Source: JAKVCB01 sp963578605
GTDB taxonomy: Bacteria > Planctomycetota > Planctomycetia > Pirellulales > Lacipirellulaceae
Length of the DNA: 64,000 nucleotides
NCBI GenBank assembly: GCA_963578605.1
Contig: CAUZEA010000021.1
Location: 1 to 64,000, forward strand
Reading direction: 5' to 3'
Part shown: piece after piece, positions 8,263-17,135 of the stretch
Layout of the letters: the number at the start of each line of letters is the position of its first letter
How positions within the stretch are numbered: position 1 is the first letter of the stretch
Notes under the pieces: generated by a model
The model's database searches: none
What the model saw: only the letters and a program-made list of their open reading frames with translations
What the model was told of the DNA's origin: nothing
Made by a program: the position numbers and the translations under genes

Positions 8263-9486
8263 CTATTTGTTTGCAGAAGCCAGCATATTGACAATCCAGC
8301 AGTAAATGGTGTCCCCAATCTGCTGATATCCTGGTTCGGATGGGTGTGTGCCGTTGTTTACGCGGGACATTGTTTGCTCAAACCGTGCATTGATCTGTGG
8401 TGACCATGTCGGAAAATGATGTGCCGTATCAAGATTAAGATAAGTGGGAACGAGATAGATGTGTTCATCGACCCGATTCGAAAAATCACGAACCATTCGT
8501 TCCATTAATCGATGTTGGTTGCGACGAAATTGCCACCGGGTCTGTTTACCTGCTCCGGTGTAATTCCTGAATCCATCCTGCGAGATCGAAGGCGGTGTAA
8601 CCATCTGCACGCCCACCCGAGTGTCCCTACGGAATTTGTGGATTGACTCAATGACGGCGTTGTAGTGAACAAACATCTCGTCGATCGTCTGGTCGATCGT
8701 GTCGTCGTTGGCACCAAACACGTCATTGGTGCCGACTTGGATGGTGACGAGATCTGGTCCCTTGCCACCATTGAGTTCCGTAGAGTATCGGCCAAAATCC
8801 AAAACCCGGGAACCATCTTCAGATTCGTAGACAAAAGGGCTGCCGGTTGCGCCGCGTTGTTGATAGCCGGAACGAGCCAATGGACCGGCGAGAACGGCAA
8901 AAGCTTCAGCTGTCCATCCGCTGTATCCCTCGTGACGTAAATCGTCGGTTGGGGGCATGTTCCCCACCCCCCGCGACCCAACGAGGACAAGACCCGGCTT
9001 AAGGCCGTTCCTGCTCAAATTGAGTACGTGTCTTGGATAGATCGAATATTGAGTAAAGCTAGCGCCAACCATGAGAAGTGTTGCGGGATCTGCCGCCGGT
9101 AGTTGAGTATCAGCCACGCGGATTGTCGAATGGCCATGCGCGACCAGCGTGTTGAATTCATCACGGACGTCGATGGTGATGGGGTATTCCCCAATATCTT
9201 CTGCGGATGGTGTAAAAGCCCAACGTTCTTGAAACTGCAGGCCAACCGGAGAGGTGACGTCGAAAGCATAATTCTTGGAATTCAATGTCAAGATGACATT
9301 GTCGAAGTACACGTTGCACTCCAACTCGGGGATGGCATAGATGACCGGTGGTAACACCAGGCGAACGGGCCCGGCAACTGCATCGACATCATCAATTGGC
9401 TTGCCATGGCATGCATTCGGGGAGCCACCAAACGCGATTGCCACAAGCACCGTGAGGCCAGTCACTGTTAGTCGAACTCTAGACAT
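8263..9486 (-). CDS. SGNH/GDSL hydrolase, exported
   Basis: Protein of 407 residues with a signal peptide (about 1-28). An N-terminal beta-sandwich-like part (to about 140) precedes an SGNH esterase domain: block I as LLMVGASFTQYS (nucleophile Ser), block II glycine within GYSGWTAEAF, block III GTNDVFG, block V HPSEPGYQQIGD with the catalytic His. Such enzymes deacylate sugars or lipids. Next to sialidase-fold and aldolase-family proteins, a carbohydrate O-acetylesterase role is plausible, but that is inference. Confidence 0.88.
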   Translation of the reverse strand: MSRVRLTVTGLTVLVAIAFGGSPNACHGKPIDDVDAVAGPVRLVLPPVIYAIPELECNVYFDNVILTLNSKNYAFDVTSPVGLQFQERWAFTPSAEDIGEYPITIDVRDEFNTLVAHGHSTIRVADTQLPAADPATLLMVGASFTQYSIYPRHVLNLSRNGLKPGLVLVGSRGVGNMPPTDDLRHEGYSGWTAEAFAVLAGPLARSGYQQRGATGSPFVYESEDGSRVLDFGRYSTELNGGKGPDLVTIQVGTNDVFGANDDTIDQTIDEMFVHYNAVIESIHKFRRDTRVGVQMVTPPSISQDGFRNYTGAGKQTRWQFRRNQHRLMERMVRDFSNRVDEHIYLVPTYLNLDTAHHFPTWSPQINARFEQTMSRVNNGTHPSEPGYQQIGDTIYCWIVNMLASANK

Positions 9487-9543
9487 ACCTGCTTTCCCAT
9501 CAGGACCAATTCTGACGTACCCAAACGTTATACGGGATTGAGG

Positions 9544-10560
9544 TCATGACTGATAGTCGGCCGGGTTGATTCCCTGGCCATCAAAAAACTCTTTAATTTC
9601 CGGGAGTTTGCTTTCGGGCAATGTCTCAAACGGTTCTCGCATGTATCGTTTTGCAACGCCAAAATATTCGAGTGTTGCATGCCAAAACGGGTGTGTGAAA
9701 CGTCTGATGAACGGATAGTCGTACTTTTTGGTAATCGTGACTGCCCGCTGAAGATCATCTTTGCGAATCGCATCCCAAAAAAGCATGGGCTTGTCAGGAG
9801 CAAAACCACTGTAGGTCGAGAAGAATGCCCGTGATCCGTAAGGATAGCCGACGAGATAGCGATTCTCGGCGCCACCAGAAAAGATCGCGAAACGATCGCC
9901 AAATTCAACGGCACAATCAATATAGTAAGTCAGGCGGCCGTCTTCTTTCATCGCGACGATCGAATCGATCTCTGCCAGGCGGTGCAACAGCGGTAGTGAG
10001 TAGTGTCCGTGAAGCACGAGCGGCAGAGGGGTATTCTTGCTGATCTCCAGAAAGTGTTGATAAAGCAGTTTTTCATCTTCGATCCCTTCGGGACGCAAGA
10101 TTTGGACGGAGTCGGCACCCAGGGGTTGGCAGAAATTTGCGTAGTCGATCACCTGCTCGGCGGGCCAGGCACCGGTGGCCGCAATGGTCAGACCCCGGCC
10201 ATCAACTGCCTCGACCATTGACTTGGTCACTGCCTTGATTTCCTCATATTCAAGGCACTTGTACTTGCTGTTGCCGCCGGTGAGCTCGAAAATGGGAATA
10301 TCGTATCGCAGAGCCCGGCCGATCATCAGGCGAATCGCTTCGTGGTTGACCGTCAAGTCTTCGTTGAAAGTCGTCGGGAGCGAAAGGATGGGGCCTGCCA
10401 ATTGTTTCTGGAATTCTCGAGGACCCAGTGGCCGCTTGATTTCCCGACCCAAAGCCTGCGCAACTGAATATCCTGGCAATGCTGCCGTCGCCGCCATTCC
10501 TGTCAGCTTCAGGAATGATCTTCGCGAGTACCCAAAACGATGATTGATTGGATTGTGCAT
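9544..10560 (-). CDS. Tat-targeted DapA-family protein
   Basis: Protein of 338 residues from an ATG preceded by GGAGG at 5 bases; a GTG four codons upstream lacks a site. Twin-arginine signal SRRSFLKLTG (12-21) with a hydrophobic stretch to about 36, then a DapA/NanA-like barrel: FELTGGNS (about 91-98) for the phosphate/carboxylate loop and AMKEDG with the Schiff-base lysine (K205). The stretch before the lysine is about ten residues short and reads LHGHYSLP, so His184 falls where YNxP has its catalytic tyrosine. Family members are normally cytoplasmic. Activity may be altered or lost. Confidence 0.85.
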   Translation of the reverse strand: MHNPINHRFGYSRRSFLKLTGMAATAALPGYSVAQALGREIKRPLGPREFQKQLAGPILSLPTTFNEDLTVNHEAIRLMIGRALRYDIPIFELTGGNSKYKCLEYEEIKAVTKSMVEAVDGRGLTIAATGAWPAEQVIDYANFCQPLGADSVQILRPEGIEDEKLLYQHFLEISKNTPLPLVLHGHYSLPLLHRLAEIDSIVAMKEDGRLTYYIDCAVEFGDRFAIFSGGAENRYLVGYPYGSRAFFSTYSGFAPDKPMLFWDAIRKDDLQRAVTITKKYDYPFIRRFTHPFWHATLEYFGVAKRYMREPFETLPESKLPEIKEFFDGQGINPADYQS

Positions 10561-11163
10561 AGGAACCTCCACTCACGTTAACTATTGATGAATTGGCAGT
10601 GTGCCAGTTTGCGCAGTTTATCAAATTGCAATTCTTGAATCAGGCAGCCGGAATTCGCGATGCACAGCGATATGTAACTCCCACCAGATACGTCGCGACT
10701 ACAGCTTTAACAATCTTCAAGAGGTTGGTCCACGTTGAGGCCATCCGCGCCGTAATCGGGCACAAAGAAGCAGTCTTCGGTTCCGGGAACTCGGGGCGTG
10801 GCAGCTGCCTTTGCACATGGCGTGACTGCCAAACGGGGGCCATCGCTCGTACCTGGAATCGAAGCGGTCAGCATCCTTTTCTGGTATTTCAACACGGGTT
10901 CACTCTGTTCGTCAAGCATCCGGTGAATACTTCCCAAAAACGTAGCCTGATTTACCGCCGGTGGCGTCAATGGCATAGAACCATTCAGGACCAGGTCGTA
11001 TCAGCAGCCTAAGCCAGAGACTCAACCAAAATTTTTCACGATCATCGTCCACATTGGTTTTCAACAGCCGAAGCCCGACCAGGTCATACATCTTGTTTCA
11101 GCGACTATCGTTTGACCGTAACTGGGCGGTCCATCCAGGGAAGCACAAGGCAACCGATCACGG
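10561..11163. other. Long intergenic stretch, possible gene remnant
   Basis: Six hundred bases between two minus-strand genes. Minus-strand frames at 10912-11091 (59 codons) and 10707-10976 (89 codons) read protein-like pieces (for example EWFYAIDATGGKSGYVFG and GTEDCFFVPDYGADGLNVDQ) in different frames. This could be a frameshifted, decayed gene, but I recognise no family. No promoter or RNA gene was identified. Confidence 0.25.
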
Positions 11164-12339
11164 TCATTTGTCGTTGTACAGACGCACAAGAGCCGACTCA
11201 ATCACTCCCGACTGAAGCTTGGAACTCACTTCGATCCGAGCCCAAACGATCCGCAATGCACCGTTTTCCAACTCGCAAACCGAGGGATAACAAACCTGGC
11301 GGCTATAAACCTCCTCGTCCTCTGATGGCGGTTCAATCTCCGCGATGACCAAGGGTTTCGTCCACGATTTACCCGCGTCGTGGGACGCCCGCAAAGCGAG
11401 TTGAGATCGTAGCGGAGCCGACGAATTGTAAGTGAGCAAGAGCGACCCTTCGGAGGCACAGAACAAGTTCGACGACGAAGCTGCGCCTACTAATTCCGTA
11501 CGTTCAGGTTCAGTCCAGGTGCGTCCGTGATCGGCAGACCAGGCAAGCCAAACCCGGCCATCGTTGACTCGCAGAGACATTACCAAGCGCCCATCTGGCA
11601 ATTCGGCGACGCTTGGCTCGGCCACGCCGATCTTACCGGGCGGCTTGACGTCCGGGCCCCGGGTCCAGGTTGCTCCGTCGTCGTTTGAAATGAACACACT
11701 TGCAACGTAAGGCAATGGGGCCAGCCGGTGTGTAGGAAGCAGCAGTTCACCTGTCGACATCCGGATTCCGTTCGAGCGGCAGTTCCAACCTGGTTCTGAG
11801 CCAATAGAGACTGAATCACTCCAGCGACCGCTGTCGTCGAATCGCTGTTGCATGTGAATCGTGAATGAACGCCCGCCCACCTGCTTTTGCTCTACGTCGC
11901 GGAAACCAACAAATGGCCAACGGGTCCATCGTCCCGTGGAAAAAAACAAGAGTGTTCGATCACGGGCATCGATGAAGGCCGGATCAAAATCGCTCAACCG
12001 CGGGGCGTCGTTGAGCACGGTAGCCTCGCGCCATGTTTGGCCACCGTCCGCGCTGATCGCACCCAGGATGACTTGATGTATCGACGCTTCATACGGCCCA
12101 CTGAACCACGCGGATTGTAGTTGGTTGCCATCGAGCCGCGTCACACTTGGAGCATGATTGAACCCGTATAGATTGGCTCGGTCGTAAGGATCGTAGTTGC
12201 CGTAGTCAAAGACGGTTGACCGCGATTCAATCTTGCCTGGAGACGTAGCACCGTGCACTTTTGTGCTCTCCAACGGTTGTTCGGCGAAGGCGGTATCCGC
12301 AAGCCAGATCATGGTAACAACGATGAACAACTTCACCAT
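11164..12339 (-). CDS. Sialidase-fold (BNR/Asp-box) protein
   Basis: Protein of 391 residues with a signal peptide (about 1-19). Four Asp boxes (S-x-D-x-G-x-T/S-W) are visible: SADGGQTW, SNDDGATW, SADHGRTW, SHDAGKSW, the mark of a six-bladed sialidase propeller. No FRIP motif or clear arginine triad is visible, so true sialidase activity is unproven. GAGG lies just upstream of the ATG. It follows a paralogue after 22 bases, sharing segments such as DPYDR..LYGFNHAPS and PGWNCRSNGI, so the two arose by duplication and are probably in one operon. Confidence 0.88.
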   Translation of the reverse strand: MVKLFIVVTMIWLADTAFAEQPLESTKVHGATSPGKIESRSTVFDYGNYDPYDRANLYGFNHAPSVTRLDGNQLQSAWFSGPYEASIHQVILGAISADGGQTWREATVLNDAPRLSDFDPAFIDARDRTLLFFSTGRWTRWPFVGFRDVEQKQVGGRSFTIHMQQRFDDSGRWSDSVSIGSEPGWNCRSNGIRMSTGELLLPTHRLAPLPYVASVFISNDDGATWTRGPDVKPPGKIGVAEPSVAELPDGRLVMSLRVNDGRVWLAWSADHGRTWTEPERTELVGAASSSNLFCASEGSLLLTYNSSAPLRSQLALRASHDAGKSWTKPLVIAEIEPPSEDEEVYSRQVCYPSVCELENGALRIVWARIEVSSKLQSGVIESALVRLYNDK

Positions 12340-12361
12340 GATCGCCTCGCGATATTGACCG

Positions 12362-13516
12362 CTATTTCAAGTGAACACGAGCTGACTGAATGACACCTGA
12401 CTGGGAGTCGGCACTAATTTCGATATCAGCCCAGAGTACGAGCAGCACGCCGTCAGGCAGTTCGCATACCGACGGGTAACAGACTTGTCGACTCCACGTC
12501 GCCTCATCTTCGGTTGTCGGTTCGACTTCAGCCAACACCATAGGTTCGGACCAGGTTCGTCCGGCGTCCTTCGATACTCGCAGTGTTAGCTTTGTTCGCA
12601 GCCCTGGTGGCGTCGGATTGTGGGTTAACACCAGTTTTCCGTCCGACGTGTAATACAAATTGGCAGATGACGTCGCAGCAGGCAAGCCCTGTCGTTCGGG
12701 CTCGGCCCAGGTGTGACCGTGATCGAAAGACCTGGTCAGCCACAGATTTCCGTCAAGGGTACGCAGCACCATGACCAGTGTGCCGTTGTCCAACTCTGCC
12801 ACACTGGGCTCTCCGGCACCGACCTTATCGGGCGTGTTGATATCCGGGCCACGTGTCCACGTGTTGCCATCATCCGAAGACAACAACACACTGGAGGTGT
12901 GCGGGAATTTGAGGTGATGTGTAGGGATCAGCAGTGTGCCGTTGCACAGCTTGATGCCGTTGGAACGACAATTCCAACCAGGGCTTGCGCCAACTTCACG
13001 CGGCTCGCTCCATGTTCGTCCCTGATCGTCACTGGTCCTAAGCAGCATATGAAAAGACTCAACGCCCGTCTGTTTCTTGCCCCCCTTGCTGGGACCGAGC
13101 GATGGCTGTTTTTCCCATCGCCCGTTGGAGAAAAACAATAGCGTTCGATCGCCGGCATCGATAAAACCGGGATCAAAGTCGCTTACATGCGGTGTGTCGT
13201 TCACTACGGTCGCTGGGCCCCAAGTCTTACCGTCATCTTCGCTAATTGCGCCGAGGACAACTTGGTGCACCGATCCTTCAAAAGGGCCGCTGAACCACAC
13301 AGACATGACTCGGTGGTCGCCTAAGAACGTTGCGCTCGGCGCGTGGTTGAAGCCGTAGAGATTTGTCCGATCGTAAGGATCGGTGTTTTGGTCTTCAAAG
13401 ACAATTGCACGTGACTTGACCGTGCCCAAGGTAGATGGTGCTACCGGGGGGGGTGATGCCACCCCGGTAGCACACATCCAGATTCCCAATCCGATGGGAA
13501 GCAAATAAAGTTTCAT
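12362..13516 (-). CDS. Sialidase-fold (BNR/Asp-box) protein, paralogue
   Basis: Protein of 384 residues from the ATG 4 bases after the preceding stop, opening MKLYLLPIGLGIW with a signal peptide to about 21; a longer frame overlapping the upstream gene is rejected. Asp boxes: SEDDGKTW, SDDQGRTW, SSDDGNTW, SFDHGHTW, SKDAGRTW. Clear paralogue of the next gene downstream. The tight spacing on both sides points to an operon with the PEP-CTERM gene at 13521-15218. The substrate is unknown; sialidase-fold proteins also cut other sugars or only bind them. Confidence 0.88.
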   Translation of the reverse strand: MKLYLLPIGLGIWMCATGVASPPPVAPSTLGTVKSRAIVFEDQNTDPYDRTNLYGFNHAPSATFLGDHRVMSVWFSGPFEGSVHQVVLGAISEDDGKTWGPATVVNDTPHVSDFDPGFIDAGDRTLLFFSNGRWEKQPSLGPSKGGKKQTGVESFHMLLRTSDDQGRTWSEPREVGASPGWNCRSNGIKLCNGTLLIPTHHLKFPHTSSVLLSSDDGNTWTRGPDINTPDKVGAGEPSVAELDNGTLVMVLRTLDGNLWLTRSFDHGHTWAEPERQGLPAATSSANLYYTSDGKLVLTHNPTPPGLRTKLTLRVSKDAGRTWSEPMVLAEVEPTTEDEATWSRQVCYPSVCELPDGVLLVLWADIEISADSQSGVIQSARVHLK

Positions 13517-13520
13517 ACTT

Positions 13521-15218
13521 TTATATTGAACGCTTCGCGTTCGATTGCCTCCCATGCGCGGCGACCGCAATGGTCAGTCCCAACACGAGCAAAGCCAATG
13601 TGCCCGGTTCGGGTACCACGTAGAAGCCGTCGCTACGGAATTCGTACGACATTGCGCCACCTGCGAACGACACGGAGGTGTCGCTACTGTCACCAGCCTG
13701 GTCGCCCCAGCCGATCAGCTTTAGGTCTCCAAACAGAGCGGCCCCAGAAACATCCACGGATATACCGCCCCCATGTGTGAAGACCCCCGTGATGTCAAGC
13801 AGGTCAGTCAACTCCAGCCCAATGTCGATGCCACGGTTGTCCCAAGCACCGCCAACATTAATCTGGCCAGCGGAATTGCCGACATCGACTGTGGCGCCAG
13901 CGGTGCCGCTGACGTCCCCTACGATGTTGCCGTTGCCCGACAAGACTCCGTTGGAACCGAGTGACAAACCACTCGTGAAAGCATGCGTACCGTTGGCACC
14001 GGCGGCATCCTTTTTCATGTTGTAGATGGCGTCACTGCCACCACCGTCTCCGACCGTGAAGGCCACCCCATTGTTGACATCCGCCGAAACACTTCCAACG
14101 GTCCCGCTGTTGAAGGTGAACGAAGCTGCAGCATCATCACTGACGGTAATGTTGCCACCTTCCCACTCTTCATCAGCATTTAACCACTGCGATACAGCAA
14201 CGGTTCCATTGGTAACCGTCACGCTGCCGCGCTGCGCCTCGATGCCGGTCACGTCGAGAGTGCCATTGTTGACAACGACCTGGTTCCCACTGTTGCTGGT
14301 ATCGTTGCCGATAACGAAGTAGCCGCCACCGTCTACTGTGGCACCGTCCATGATTTGTAGCAGGTTGTTAATGCCCGCCATTCCGACACTGGACTCACGA
14401 CCACGTAGGAGCGTGAGCTTCGACCCAGCGCCCGAGACGGTAAGGGTGTTGTCGGTCGACCCGGTGGTGATTGCCATGAGTATGTGAGTCGCAGCACCTG
14501 TGGCGCCGTTAATGATCGAAGCCATGTTGCCGGTTGCGTTTGCAGCCCCACCTGAATGTCCAACACCAAGGTAGTTTCCGAGCTCCATAGTTGATCCCGC
14601 CCCGTCGATGGTCAAGCTGCTATTGCTCGAGCCACTCAAACCAATGATGGCTTGACCGTCGGCGCTCATGCGGGCACCGTTATGGACCAGCATTGAGGTG
14701 CGATTGGCGGGAATGCCAATCGAATAACCACCGCTACCACGCCGGGTATGAAAATGCGTATTGGCGCCGGTCACTTCAACGGAGGGGCCAACTCCTGCCG
14801 ACCCGAGCAGGATTCTATTGAAATCGATTTTGCCGTTGCTGTGCTTGATGGTGGGGCTGTTCTCTACGCCTCCGCCGACCAGCATGAAACCAGACAGTGA
14901 CCACGTGTAGTCGCCGGTGTCAAACTCGATGACGCCCGCGGTATTCTGCACGAATGTTCTATAGTTGGCGGTATCGGCGTCGAACGTGATCGTCCCGTCG
15001 ACATTGGTATCGCCATTGAAGATTGAAAGGTCTGCCGCGCCGGGCACCGCGCCGGTGTGCCAGTATGCGGGGGTGTTATACAAACCGCCGGCCGAAGGAC
15101 CGACATATATAACGGTTGCCGCTGGTGACCACGAAGCGGCCACACCTAGGCAGAGGGTCATCGCGAAAATCGCAAGCGAAGTCCGCAAAAACCTGTACTC
15201 TCGAGGTTTACTATCCAT
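13521..15218 (-). CDS. PEP-CTERM beta-strand-repeat protein
   Basis: Protein of 565 residues; ATG chosen with GGAGAGAG about 6 bases upstream (a TTG five codons earlier overlaps that site). Signal peptide to about 38, then glycine/asparagine/threonine-rich beta-solenoid-like sequence (GNGNIVGDVSGTAGATVDVG, VTNGTVAVSQW) and a PEP-CTERM end, VPEPGTLALLVLGLTIAVA plus basic tail. It is the third member of the family at 17696 and 19967 (for example SKLTLLRGRESSVGMAG) but lacks their dockerin repeat. Leads the operon with two sialidase-fold genes. Likely exosortase-anchored surface protein. Confidence 0.82.
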   Translation of the reverse strand: MDSKPREYRFLRTSLAIFAMTLCLGVAASWSPAATVIYVGPSAGGLYNTPAYWHTGAVPGAADLSIFNGDTNVDGTITFDADTANYRTFVQNTAGVIEFDTGDYTWSLSGFMLVGGGVENSPTIKHSNGKIDFNRILLGSAGVGPSVEVTGANTHFHTRRGSGGYSIGIPANRTSMLVHNGARMSADGQAIIGLSGSSNSSLTIDGAGSTMELGNYLGVGHSGGAANATGNMASIINGATGAATHILMAITTGSTDNTLTVSGAGSKLTLLRGRESSVGMAGINNLLQIMDGATVDGGGYFVIGNDTSNSGNQVVVNNGTLDVTGIEAQRGSVTVTNGTVAVSQWLNADEEWEGGNITVSDDAAASFTFNSGTVGSVSADVNNGVAFTVGDGGGSDAIYNMKKDAAGANGTHAFTSGLSLGSNGVLSGNGNIVGDVSGTAGATVDVGNSAGQINVGGAWDNRGIDIGLELTDLLDITGVFTHGGGISVDVSGAALFGDLKLIGWGDQAGDSSDTSVSFAGGAMSYEFRSDGFYVVPEPGTLALLVLGLTIAVAAHGRQSNAKRSI

Positions 15219-15423
15219 TAAATCTCTCTCCAAATAGTCAAGGAGCGTTAAAAAAGACTGTGGATACGCCTACGGGGCGCACACAGGTCGGGCAAGGAAA
15301 ACTTATTGACTCACCCAATCACGATTTCTTGCAGAGTAGGTTCACTGGCGGCACCTCAAAATCCTGAAAGTTTTCACCGTTTGTACGACAGTCATGTAAT
15401 TAGCTAGAGTTGCTAAACTCCGC

Positions 15424-15479
15424 TAAGGATAAGCAAGTGAATGCCGGAATATAAGGATAAGCAAGTGAATGCCGGAATA
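15424..15479. repeat. Two perfect tandem 28-base repeats
   Basis: A 28-base unit beginning TAAGGATAAGCAAGTGAATG occurs twice head to tail with no mismatch (15424-15451, 15452-15479), about 200 bases upstream of the minus-strand PEP-CTERM gene. A recent slippage duplication or a doubled regulatory site. Confidence 0.95.
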
Positions 15480-15919
15480 CAACCAGATTGGCGGAAAAAC
15501 CTTTGTTTTTTTTAAGGGGGAGAGTTGCCTGAATTGGAAAACTCGTGGTCAGTCCGTGCCTCGCGCGACATAGGTAAAATTTGTAAAAAAACGAATCATA
15601 CAGGATAAACTCCCCCCCCCCAGCTGGATCGGCAGGCTTTGCCAAGCTGCACCACTGAATTTGGACCGGTTGAGCGTGAAGGAAATAGGCCGGTTCAGGA
15701 CGGCTGATTCTCTGTACATATCGAAAAGCTGATGGACTGCTCCGAAACGTAGATAGACGACCGGTACGGGCAAAAACCGGCTCAAACGGCTGATCCTCAA
15801 CCTGGACCGTTCAAAGAGTGAAACCGATGTCGATCAGCAAAGCTCGGCTTCCAACGGCTCTATCAACTTTAACCGCTACTGGAATACGCGGGGACTTTTT
15901 GGTAGACTTTAATCCGCTA

Positions 15920-15976
15920 CAGCTGATCCAATGCACGACAGCTGATCCAATGCACGGCAGCTGATCCAATGCACGG
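15920..15976. repeat. Three tandem 19-base repeats
   Basis: CAGCTGATCCAATGCACGR is repeated three times head to tail (15920, 15939, 15958), ending 57 bases before the SRAP-like start at 16034. Each unit contains CAGCTG, a palindrome. Could be a binding-site array or simple slippage. Confidence 0.95.
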
Positions 15977-16033
15977 CAGTTCCTGTAACGAAGCAGAAGT
16001 AAATTTCTGACTTCCCGTGGAGGAAATTTGGGG

Positions 16034-16087
16034 ATGTGCGGACGATTTACCCAGTTCTCTGATGATGCGCTGCCGAAGCAGATGCAA
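16034..16087 (+). pseudogene. SRAP (YedK/HMCES) 5-prime remnant
   Basis: Only the first 18 or so codons match an SOS response-associated peptidase start (MCGRFTQ, Cys2 being the residue that crosslinks abasic sites). The rest of the roughly 220-residue SRAP domain is absent and is replaced in frame by a DUF1559 gene. GGAGG is retained. Inferred from motif only. Confidence 0.55.
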
Positions 16088-17077
16088 TATGCTCCCAATG
16101 TCTGTTTAAAAGTCCAGCACAAAATCGTCACTCACGAGCAGTCCGGCAATTTTTTCAGGTCGCGACACGGTTTTACCCTTGTTGAACTGCTTGTCGTGAT
16201 TGCGATTATTGGCATTTTGGTTGCTCTGTTGTTGCCTGCTGTCCAAGCAGCCCGCGAAGCGGCTCGCCGCTCGCAATGTTTGAATAATTTCAAACAAGTC
16301 GGAGTGGGAATGCACGCGTTTCACGACGTCGAAGGGCATTTCCCCGACGGGCTCGGGGTCTTTACTCACACCGCTCCCTGCTCAGTGCCCAAGTCACATC
16401 CCAAAATGAAATCAGGCTGGTGGGGGTTTTCGTGGGCCGCCTATCTGTTGCCCTATATCGAAGAAAATATTCTCCACGACAGTATCAACTTCAAGGGTTC
16501 CTTCGTCAGGCCGAGATCGAATTTCGAGGCTGCTGCGAAAAGAATCGAGACGTTTCTCTGTCCATCAGACCAACAGGGGTGGGAATTGATTGCCTGCTGC
16601 AGTGGTATGCGGAACGGGGGTAGTGCTGCCGAAGATCTCTCGAAGACCAATATGGCGGGCGTTGCCGACAGCGTCGATTGGACTTGCGACTTGGGGCAAG
16701 CTTGGGGCAGGTTGGACGCGAACGGCACGATGTTTCTGCTCTCAGAAATGCCGATATCCAGAATTACCGATGGAACCAGTCATACGCTAATGATAGGTGA
16801 AACGGTAGGCAGCTTGGGGGACTCACAAAACTTCGGTTTTTATTGGGTCGCCTGGAATGTTCTTCACACGGCCAACGGGATTAATCTTGCGTCGAAGATC
16901 GAGCCTCACGGCTGGAACAGCGTCGCTGAAGGTAGTTTCGCCAGTTTTCATCCGGGCGGATGTCATTTTGTGTTTTGTGACGGGCATGCCTCATTTATGA
17001 GTGAGGACATCGATTATGTCACATTAGCCGCCCTGACGACGCGGGCTACAGAAGATACCGTCATTGGTGATTTCTGA
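16034..17077 (+). CDS. DUF1559 / pseudopilin-like protein with an SRAP-like N-terminus
   Basis: The open frame (347 residues) begins MCGRFTQFSDDALPKQMQ after GGAGG, which is the start of SRAP/HMCES (YedK) proteins including the catalytic Cys2, yet from about residue 45 it is a standard DUF1559 protein: RHGFTLVELLVVIAIIGILV prepilin helix, LLPAVQAAREAARRSQC, and a C-terminal FHPGGCHFVFCDGHASF. The prepilin motif normally lies near the N-terminus, so the functional start may be internal (ATG at 16082, or a non-ATG codon). Alternatively the fusion is translated from the strong SRAP ribosome site. Confidence 0.85.
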   Translation: MCGRFTQFSDDALPKQMQYAPNVCLKVQHKIVTHEQSGNFFRSRHGFTLVELLVVIAIIGILVALLLPAVQAAREAARRSQCLNNFKQVGVGMHAFHDVEGHFPDGLGVFTHTAPCSVPKSHPKMKSGWWGFSWAAYLLPYIEENILHDSINFKGSFVRPRSNFEAAAKRIETFLCPSDQQGWELIACCSGMRNGGSAAEDLSKTNMAGVADSVDWTCDLGQAWGRLDANGTMFLLSEMPISRITDGTSHTLMIGETVGSLGDSQNFGFYWVAWNVLHTANGINLASKIEPHGWNSVAEGSFASFHPGGCHFVFCDGHASFMSEDIDYVTLAALTTRATEDTVIGDF

Positions 17078-17135
17078 ACTTGTCGTTTCGGCCAGTGTTA
17101 GCACCGAGCAACGTGGTTTTCGGTTTGGCAGAAAA

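Larger units (their letters stand above)
15219..16033. other. Repeat-rich intergenic region
   Basis: About 800 bases with no convincing gene between divergent genes. It holds two perfect tandem 28-mers (15424-15479), a run of ten C around 15612-15621, and three tandem 19-mers (15920-15976). GGAGG stands just before the MCGRFTQ start at 16034. Promoters for the flanking genes are expected here but I cannot place them. Confidence 0.6.

Noticed and set aside
15424..15979. CRISPR-like array
   Set aside because: Repeats are directly adjacent without spacers, too few, and no cas genes are present.
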